A stretch of DNA of 6,120 bases. Source: an uncultured Micrococcales bacterium (GTDB lineage: Bacteria > Actinomycetota > Actinomycetes > S36-B12 > GCA-2699445). Location: the NCBI GenBank assembly GCA_903915555.1, contig CAIWTL010000269.1:1-6120 (forward strand), given 5' to 3'. The notes under the pieces are model-generated. The model was not told the origin of the DNA and did no database searches. It saw nothing but the letters and a program-made list of their open reading frames with translations. A program made the translations under genes and the position numbers. Shown piece by piece: positions 1-4,364 of the stretch. Each line of letters starts with the position of its first letter. Position 1 is the first letter of the stretch.

Positions 1-47
1 CCGGCGTAGGTGCGCATCATCCAGGGACGGTCCTTGGCGTCACTCAC
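1..47 (-). CDS. meaA: Methylmalonyl-CoA-mutase-family protein, probably ethylmalonyl-CoA mutase (MeaA/Ecm); N-terminal fragment
   Basis: Only the first 15 codons and two bases of a 16th lie in the window; the gene continues past base 1. The residues read MSDAKDRPWMMRTYA(G). The RPW-x-MRTYAG motif opens the B12-dependent acyl-CoA mutase large-subunit domain. In methylmalonyl- and isobutyryl-CoA mutases this motif follows a long N-terminal extension and usually reads IRQYAG or IRQFAG. Here it begins at residue 7 and reads MRTYAG, as I recall for MeaA/Ecm, which converts (2R)-ethylmalonyl-CoA to (2S)-methylsuccinyl-CoA in the cytosol. The GTG start at 45-47 is chosen because GGAGG (53-57) lies 5 nt upstream and no in-frame ATG, GTG or TTG exists between it and the preceding gene. 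The neighbouring 3-hydroxybutyryl-CoA dehydrogenase fits the same pathway. Family membership is fairly secure; substrate identity from so few residues is an inference. Confidence 0.72.
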   Translation of the reverse strand, partial: MSDAKDRPWMMRTYA

Positions 48-52
48 GTCTG

Positions 53-57
53 CCTCC
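53..57 (-). promoter_or_regulatory. Ribosome binding site of the mutase gene
   Basis: GGAGG on the minus strand, 5 nt before the GTG at 45-47. It decides the start of this truncated gene. The frame stays open upstream into the dehydrogenase gene but offers no standard start codon there. Confidence 0.7.
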
Positions 58-78
58 AGGTGGTGGGGATCATGACCC

Positions 79-84
79 AGAATA
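79..84 (-). promoter_or_regulatory. Candidate -10 box for the mutase gene
   Basis: TATTCT on the minus strand fits the actinobacterial TANNNT -10 pattern and would place a transcription start near 72, about 25 nt before the GTG, with the ribosome binding site inside the leader. No good -35 is visible; the best upstream hexamer is TGAGGG at 103-108, 18 nt away. Such hexamers arise often by chance, so this is weak. Confidence 0.25.
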
Positions 85-113
85 TCCGCTTCACCACCGT
101 CGCCCTCATCCGC

Positions 114-129
114 GGGGCGGCACCGCCCC
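114..129 (-). terminator. GC-rich hairpin between dehydrogenase and mutase genes
   Basis: The minus strand reads GGGGCGGTGCCGCCCC, an inverted repeat that gives a 6-bp stem with a 4-nt loop, starting 25 nt after the dehydrogenase stop. There is no T-run, so it is not a classical intrinsic terminator. High-GC actinomycetes often have terminator-like hairpins without U-tracts. It could instead be a partial attenuator or mRNA stabiliser within a two-gene transcript. Confidence 0.4.
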
Positions 130-153
130 CGGCTGTGGCGTCTCGAGCGTCGC

Positions 154-1008
154 TCAGCCGGAGTAGTCGTAGAAGCCGCGGCCGGTCTTGCGACCCAGGT
201 CACCGGCGACGACCATCCGCTGGAGCAGTTCGGGGGGTGCGAACTTCTCGTCCTGGGTGTCGTTGTAGATGTTCTGCGACGCGTTGGTGAGGATGTCGAC
301 GCCCGTCAGATCCGCGGTCTGCAGCGGTCCCATGGCATGACCGAAGCCCAGTCGGCAGGCGACGTCCACGTCCTCGGCGGTGGCCACCCCGTTCTCGACG
401 AGGCGGGCCGCCTCCATGCACAGAGCGGCGATCAACCGCGTCGTGACGAATCCCGCGACGTCTCGATTCACGACCACACACGTCTTTCCGACGCTCTCGG
501 CGTATTCGCGGGCCCGGTCGAGGGTCTCGTCACTTGTCTTGTAGCCACGCACCAATTCGCACAACTGCATCATCGGAACGGGCGAGAAGAAGTGGGTGCC
601 GACCACGCTCTCGGGGCGGCTCGTGGCCGCGGCGATCCGGGTGATCGGGATGGCGGAGGTGTTGGTGGCCAGAACCGCGCCTTCCGGGGCCGCCTTGTCG
701 ATGGCGGCGAACAGTTCGGTCTTGACATCGAGGTTCTCGAACACCGCCTCCACGACGATGTCCGCCGACGCGACCGCCTCCTCGAGCGATGTGGTGGTGG
801 AGATCCGGGCGAGGGCGGCGTCGGCCTCCTCCTGGGTCAGCGACCCTTTCGAGACGAACCGCGCCAGGGACTTCTCGATCCCGTCGATGCCCCGCGCGAT
901 CGCTGCATCGTCCACGTCCCGGATGACCACGTCGTGCCCGGCGACCGCCGACACCTGTGCGATACCCGAACCCATCAAGCCTGCCCCGATGACCGCCACT
1001 GTGCTCAC
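154..1008 (-). CDS. 3-hydroxybutyryl-CoA dehydrogenase (NAD-dependent, 284 aa)
   Basis: Cytosolic enzyme interconverting acetoacetyl-CoA and (S)-3-hydroxybutyryl-CoA. The N-terminal Rossmann domain has the dinucleotide loop GAGLMG (residues 8-13), and Asp31 at the end of strand 2 favours NAD over NADP. The family's active-site positions follow: NTS with Ser118, GTHFFSPVP with His139, and Glu151 completing the His-Glu dyad. The C-terminal dimerisation domain carries HAMGPL (224-229) and ends in GRKTGRGFYDYSG. Length matches the single-function Hbd/PaaH/FadB2 group (about 280-290 aa), not the large FadB fusion. The position equivalent to the conserved Asn of GFVxN is Thr190 here. GTG is the start because AGGAGG lies 6 nt upstream. 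The gene sits 106 nt before a MeaA-like mutase, suggesting service in the ethylmalonyl-CoA pathway, although phenylacetate, butyrate or fatty-acid metabolism are possible. Symbols hbd, paaH or fadB2 could all apply, so none is asserted. Confidence 0.93.
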   Translation of the reverse strand: MSTVAVIGAGLMGSGIAQVSAVAGHDVVIRDVDDAAIARGIDGIEKSLARFVSKGSLTQEEADAALARISTTTSLEEAVASADIVVEAVFENLDVKTELFAAIDKAAPEGAVLATNTSAIPITRIAAATSRPESVVGTHFFSPVPMMQLCELVRGYKTSDETLDRAREYAESVGKTCVVVNRDVAGFVTTRLIAALCMEAARLVENGVATAEDVDVACRLGFGHAMGPLQTADLTGVDILTNASQNIYNDTQDEKFAPPELLQRMVVAGDLGRKTGRGFYDYSG

Positions 1009-1014
1009 TTGGCA

Positions 1015-1020
1015 CCTCCT
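1015..1020 (-). promoter_or_regulatory. Ribosome binding site of the dehydrogenase gene
   Basis: AGGAGG on the minus strand, 6 nt before the GTG at 1006-1008. It supports this GTG over the next in-frame GTG, which is codon 4 of the protein and would lie 15 nt away. Confidence 0.85.
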
Positions 1021-1028
1021 GCCGCCCC

Positions 1029-1034
1029 ACGATA
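1029..1034 (-). promoter_or_regulatory. Candidate -10 box for the dehydrogenase gene
   Basis: TATCGT on the minus strand fits TANNNT and would give a start near 1022, leaving a short leader that contains the AGGAGG site. It lies directly downstream of the hairpins at 1038-1076, which is a sensible place for an independent promoter. No -35 hexamer is recognisable. Confidence 0.28.
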
Positions 1035-1037
1035 GGC

Positions 1038-1054
1038 GGGCGGCACTGCCGCCC
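1038..1054 (-). terminator. Hairpin 2 downstream of the secreted-protein gene
   Basis: The minus strand reads GGGCGGCAGTGCCGCCC, a perfect 7-bp stem with a 3-nt loop. It shares bases 1050-1054 with the hairpin at 1050-1076, so the two folds exclude each other. No T-run follows. It may act with its neighbour as a U-less terminator region between the large secreted protein and the dehydrogenase. Confidence 0.4.
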
Positions 1055-1076
1055 CGGCACGGGGGTGGCCGGGGCG
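1050..1076 (-). terminator. Hairpin 1 downstream of the secreted-protein gene
   Basis: A perfect 9-bp GC-rich inverted repeat (CGCCCCGGC / GCCGGGGCG) with a 9-nt loop begins 8 nt after the stop codon of the 831-aa gene, where a terminator is expected. There is no poly-T tail, so termination efficiency cannot be judged from sequence. The overlapping hairpin at 1038-1054 is an alternative fold. Confidence 0.5.
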
Positions 1077-1084
1077 ACGATCGG

Positions 1085-3580
1085 TCAGGAGGTGGGCGGA
1101 TTGGGCGGCTTGAAGGAACTGGCCTGCGCTGCTCCGGTCCACCATGTGCGGCCGCTCAGGTAGGCGAAGATCGGCGTGTTGGGAATGTTGTTCTGGCTGT
1201 TCTTGACCGACCAGCCGGACGTGTTGCCGAGCGGGGCACCGATCCACGACTGGACCTCCCACGTACCCGCGGCGGGGATCGCCTCGACCTGGACCTTGAT
1301 CCACGACGACGTGTCGTCGGTCCAGTAGGTCGCACTGGACTCGCTGAACTGCGACCACGCCCCACCCGACTGGTAGCTCGAGGGGTACGGCGACGGGGTC
1401 TGGTTGATCGCGTCGTAGAACACCTGCTCCGCGGTCATCTTGCTGTTGCTGGAGCCGTTGTTGGACGGACCCTCCTGCGCCAACTCCGACACCGAGCTCC
1501 ACGTCACGGACGCCCGACCGGTGTTCTGGGGGTTCCAGAAGGTCTGCACCGCCGACCCGTACCCGTTCGGGTTGATCTGGTACTCCGCTCCGTCCGGGTC
1601 GTTGAGCTCGAGGTTGAAGTAGCGGGATGCCTCGTAGGCCCAGTCCCATGAGCTGGAGGGGAGGCAGCCGCTGGTGTCGCCGTCCGACCCACACGCGTCC
1701 GTCCCGGTCGCGTACATGGTGACCGGCGGGGACCCGCTGTAGTTGTTCGGGCTGTACTCCACCATGTTGAGGTACTGGTTGTACCACCAGGGCCCGGTCA
1801 TGGCGGTCGGCGTGAACGACTGGTTCGCGTTGGCGTTCGTGTCCGGGATCATGGTGGCCGCGCTGCCGTCGGTGTTCCAGATCGGCGGCGGCGCGATCAT
1901 GCCGCCGGGCAGTGCGTTGATACCTGCCCCCGAGGAGATGATCCCGATCTCGTCGCTGTACAGATCGGCGGGGAAGGCCGCGGTGATGTTGGACTGGTAG
2001 ACGCAGTAGTTCGGCGTGGTGGGCATGGAGCCGGAGTCGCACACCGGGCTGTCCCCATCGGGATTGCTGCCACCGGCGATGATGTCGGCGTTCTCCCACT
2101 CCCCGTAGAAGTTGTAGTACTCGTTCTCCAGGATGAACGCGTTGTACAGGATCGTGCCCCAGTACTGCAGGTTCGACTGCAATGCCTGCACCTGCCACTG
2201 CGTGTACCACTCGACGCCCGACTCGTAGTTCTGGTTCAACTGTTGCCACGCCGACGGCTGACCGCCGGCCGTGCCGAACAGTGAGTTGTTGACGTCCTGA
2301 GCGCAACTCGTGTTGAGGCCGTCCCACTGCGGAAGGTCGTCCATCAACGACGTGTTCGACGAGTTGATCGGGTACTGCGAGGCCTTGCTGAGCAGTTGCT
2401 GGTAGTCGTAGTAATAGGTGTTCACGTCCGACGCACACTGCTCCGACCCGGAGATGTCGATCGTGTACTGCATGTACGCCAACTGGTCGGACAGATACGT
2501 GAGTTGCTCACTGATGCAGGTCAGCTCGGTCAGGACCGCGTTGACGTCAGCCTGCAGCACCGTGGTCTCGGAGTCCGAACCCAACGGCGACAACAACATG
2601 CCGGTGATGCCATCAGCCGACGTCGCGGGGGTCCCGGCGTACTCCAACAACCCACCGATGCCGATCGCCGCGACGTTGGAGATCACCTCGTCCGAGGACG
2701 ACGACCCGCTCGACGGCACCGGCACGTCACACACCGACGAGTCGGCCGCCTCCGCCGCACTCACCGTCTGCCCTTGGACCTGCCGGGGACCACTGGTCAT
2801 CGCCGACGTAGGTCGCAGCCCCCGCATCGGCTTGTTCGCTTTCGCCTTGCGCGCCAGCTTTGCGGTGAAGCCGTCGAAACCGCCCTTCGTGCTTCGGATC
2901 TGCTTCACCAACTGCCGATAGCCCACGTGACTGTTGCGGAACTGCATGGACCACGACAGTGCCGTCTTGGAGAACCCGAGGCTGCGCATCACCTTCTTGG
3001 TCGCCTTGGCGTAGCCCTTCTCCTGGGTCGCCAGTCGTGAGGCCGCGGTGGACGCCAGCGAGATCTGGGTGGTGGGCGTGTGCTTCTTGAGCGCGAAGAC
3101 GCGGGCCTTCATGCGGCCCTTGAACGGTTTCCCCGCCGCCTTGCCGCCGACCACCGTCACCGTCAACGGCAGGCGCGGCAATGCTCCCTTCCGGAATGGC
3201 ACTCCGAAGGCCCCGGTCGGCGTCGTGACCCCGCGTGCGACCACACAGCCCGTGCGATCCTTCACCGTGAACTTCCCACGCGAGAGCCCGGCGCGGGGAC
3301 CGAAATACGCCCAGCCGTCCATCATGCGGGTCTGCTTCACCCCCGCCACGGCCGTTTCGGCCGACGTCGGCGCCGGGAATCCGCGCGCCGGCCTCTTCCG
3401 CGGCGTGCACTGCGCCACTGTGACCTTCGGTGTCGGCGTGCGCGCCGCCTGGGACACGACATCCTGCGCTGTCGCTGTGACGGCGGCCGCGTCCGTCGCC
3501 GGCGACCCGGCGGCAGCAGGCGCCAGGGCGGACATCGCGACCGAGACGGTGAGTATTGCGACGGGGACCGATCTGAGCAT
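1085..3580 (-). CDS. Large exported protein of unknown function, basic N-terminal / acidic C-terminal (831 aa)
   Basis: I do not recognise a family. Residues 1-24 form a Sec signal peptide: Arg3, a hydrophobic core at about 5-20, and AAA before a likely cut at 24. There is no lipobox, LPxTG or C-terminal membrane segment, so the product is probably released or envelope-associated. Residues about 80-165 look beta-rich, resembling carboxypeptidase-regulatory/Ig-like folds (weak inference). Residues about 180-256 are basic and probably helical. Residues about 298-331 are hydrophobic and Gly-rich; 346-374 is a clean coiled coil with the heptads SEQLTYL and SDQLAYM; 378-500 is helix-prone and rich in Tyr, Gln and Trp. 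Residues 500-831 are rich in Ser, Asn, Gly and Trp. There are 46 K/R and 7 D/E in residues 1-270, against 8 K/R and about 55 D/E after that. Ten cysteines could form disulfides. The ATG has no Shine-Dalgarno but sits 6 nt after a TAGGTT box. Adhesin, toxin-like pore former or wall protein are open options. Confidence 0.88.
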   Translation of the reverse strand: MLRSVPVAILTVSVAMSALAPAAAGSPATDAAAVTATAQDVVSQAARTPTPKVTVAQCTPRKRPARGFPAPTSAETAVAGVKQTRMMDGWAYFGPRAGLSRGKFTVKDRTGCVVARGVTTPTGAFGVPFRKGALPRLPLTVTVVGGKAAGKPFKGRMKARVFALKKHTPTTQISLASTAASRLATQEKGYAKATKKVMRSLGFSKTALSWSMQFRNSHVGYRQLVKQIRSTKGGFDGFTAKLARKAKANKPMRGLRPTSAMTSGPRQVQGQTVSAAEAADSSVCDVPVPSSGSSSSDEVISNVAAIGIGGLLEYAGTPATSADGITGMLLSPLGSDSETTVLQADVNAVLTELTCISEQLTYLSDQLAYMQYTIDISGSEQCASDVNTYYYDYQQLLSKASQYPINSSNTSLMDDLPQWDGLNTSCAQDVNNSLFGTAGGQPSAWQQLNQNYESGVEWYTQWQVQALQSNLQYWGTILYNAFILENEYYNFYGEWENADIIAGGSNPDGDSPVCDSGSMPTTPNYCVYQSNITAAFPADLYSDEIGIISSGAGINALPGGMIAPPPIWNTDGSAATMIPDTNANANQSFTPTAMTGPWWYNQYLNMVEYSPNNYSGSPPVTMYATGTDACGSDGDTSGCLPSSSWDWAYEASRYFNLELNDPDGAEYQINPNGYGSAVQTFWNPQNTGRASVTWSSVSELAQEGPSNNGSSNSKMTAEQVFYDAINQTPSPYPSSYQSGGAWSQFSESSATYWTDDTSSWIKVQVEAIPAAGTWEVQSWIGAPLGNTSGWSVKNSQNNIPNTPIFAYLSGRTWWTGAAQASSFKPPNPPTS
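3509..3580 (-). other. Sec signal peptide of the 831-aa protein
   Basis: It encodes residues 1-24: a short positive start (Arg3), a hydrophobic stretch of about 16 residues, then PAAA with small residues at -3 and -1 before Gly25. No twin arginine and no Cys follow, so Sec/signal peptidase I processing is expected. A second possible cut lies a little later in the Ala/Thr-rich stretch at 30-38. Confidence 0.8.
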
Positions 3581-3586
3581 GCGAGG

Positions 3587-3616
3587 AACCTAGCCCGGCC
3601 GGCGCCAGTCGCTCAA
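3587..3616 (-). promoter_or_regulatory. Promoter of the 831-aa gene, leaderless geometry
   Basis: On the minus strand TTGAGC (3611-3616, four of six matches to TTGACA) is followed by an 18-nt spacer and TAGGTT (3587-3592, fits TANNNT). Six bases then precede the ATG at 3578-3580. This would place transcription start at the A of the ATG, giving a leaderless mRNA. The absence of any purine-rich ribosome binding site before this ATG agrees. Confidence 0.62.
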
Positions 3617-3623
3617 CGTAATC

Positions 3624-3637
3624 TTCCTGATCCGGAA
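3624..3637 (-). promoter_or_regulatory. Imperfect palindrome upstream of the -35 box
   Basis: The minus strand reads TTCCGGATCAGGAA, in which six of seven symmetric pairs match. It lies 7 nt upstream of the proposed -35 of the 831-aa gene and just after the ATPase stop codon. The position would suit an activator site. No regulator is recognised and chance occurrence is possible. Confidence 0.25.
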
Positions 3638-3650
3638 CGTGATAACGCTC

Positions 3651-4364
3651 TCACCGCAGGAAGTCCGCCACCCAGTCATCTCCCGGATCCGCGAGCAGGG
3701 CGTCCGGTACGGCCACCCGTGACAGTCGACCATGCCGCATGACCGCCACCCGGTCGGCGAGCGCGAAGGCCTCGTCCTGGTCGTGCGTCACGTAGAGCAC
3801 CGTCGCACCGGTTGCGGCGAATGCGTCCGCGAGCACCGCGACCATCTCGCGGCGCAGCACCCGGTCCAACGACCCCAGCGGCTCGTCGAGCAGCACCACG
3901 GCCGGTTCGGGCGCCAACGTCCGGGCCAGCGCCACCCGTTGCCGCTCGCCACCGGAGAGTTCATCGATGCGGGCCGACCCCCGGTCGGCCAGCCCCACGA
4001 GCTCGAGCATCTGCGCGACCCGGGCATCGCGGATCCGGCGCGGGACGTTCTGCATCCGCAGCCCGAAGGCGACGTTGCCCGCCACGTCGAGATGAGCGAA
4101 GAGGGCATGCTCCTGGAACATCAACCCGACACCGCGCCGGTAGGTCGGGACCGCGGCCAGGTCGCGGCCGTCGACCTCGACGCGGCCGGCCGCCAGGGCT
4201 TCGAGTCCCGCGACCGCGCGCAGGAGCGAGGACTTGCCGCACCCGCTCGGCCCCAGGATGGCCACGGTGGACGCGGGGGCCACGTCGAGCGAGACGTCGT
4301 CCACCGCCACCCGGTCCCCGTATCGCACGGTGGCTCCGGTGATACCCAGGCCGGCCCTAGACAT
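3651..4364 (-). CDS. thiQ: Thiamine ABC transporter ATP-binding protein ThiQ (237 aa)
   Basis: Cytoplasmic ATPase that powers the neighbouring fused permease. All nucleotide-binding elements are intact: aromatic A-loop Tyr15, Walker A GPSGCGKS (38-45), Q-loop Gln84, signature LSGGERQ (136-142), Walker B VVLLDE (156-161), D-loop SLD (165-167) and switch His194. The protein ends shortly after the core fold, without the TOBE-type C-terminal extension of sugar or spermidine transporter ATPases, and its length is close to E. coli ThiQ (about 230 aa). The start codon overlaps the permease gene by 8 nt, so translation is probably coupled; the upstream G-rich run is only a weak ribosome binding site. 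The thiamine assignment rests mainly on the ThiB-like tail encoded upstream. The ATPase alone would not separate ThiQ from iron-importer FbpC types. Confidence 0.82.
   Translation of the reverse strand: MSRAGLGITGATVRYGDRVAVDDVSLDVAPASTVAILGPSGCGKSSLLRAVAGLEALAAGRVEVDGRDLAAVPTYRRGVGLMFQEHALFAHLDVAGNVAFGLRMQNVPRRIRDARVAQMLELVGLADRGSARIDELSGGERQRVALARTLAPEPAVVLLDEPLGSLDRVLRREMVAVLADAFAATGATVLYVTHDQDEAFALADRVAVMRHGRLSRVAVPDALLADPGDDWVADFLR

Noticed and set aside
68..80. Imperfect palindrome GGGTCATGATCCC on the minus strand upstream of the mutase gene, considered as an operator
   Set aside because: Symmetry is broken at the centre and needs a bulge. The core TCATGA is a common chance palindrome.
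60..290. Possible small plus-strand gene covering the gap between the mutase and dehydrogenase genes
   Set aside because: Arg/Ser-rich low-complexity product that runs into the antisense of a secure gene. The gap is better explained by leader, hairpin and ribosome binding site.
154..1008. Fragment of a multifunctional FadB/FadJ fatty-acid oxidation protein
   Set aside because: The enzyme is complete at 284 aa with its own start, ribosome binding site and family-typical end. No hydratase domain is attached.
596..1651. Plus-strand open frame antisense to the dehydrogenase and the end of the secreted-protein gene
   Set aside because: Its first part mirrors the dehydrogenase in complement and the rest is Arg/Gly-rich. 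It spans two real genes and the hairpin gap; no ribosome binding site or recognisable domain.
1005..2438. Long open frame of 477 codons on the minus strand overlapping the secreted-protein gene in another frame
   Set aside because: It has a monotonous R/Q/H/V/G composition typical of a shifted frame in GC-rich DNA, and no domain. The overlapping 831-aa frame has a signal peptide, a promoter and a sensible composition.
3048..3593. Plus-strand open frame of 181 codons antisense to the N-terminal part of the secreted protein
   Set aside because: No domain or recognisable motif. It is explained by the GC-rich codon pattern of the opposite strand.
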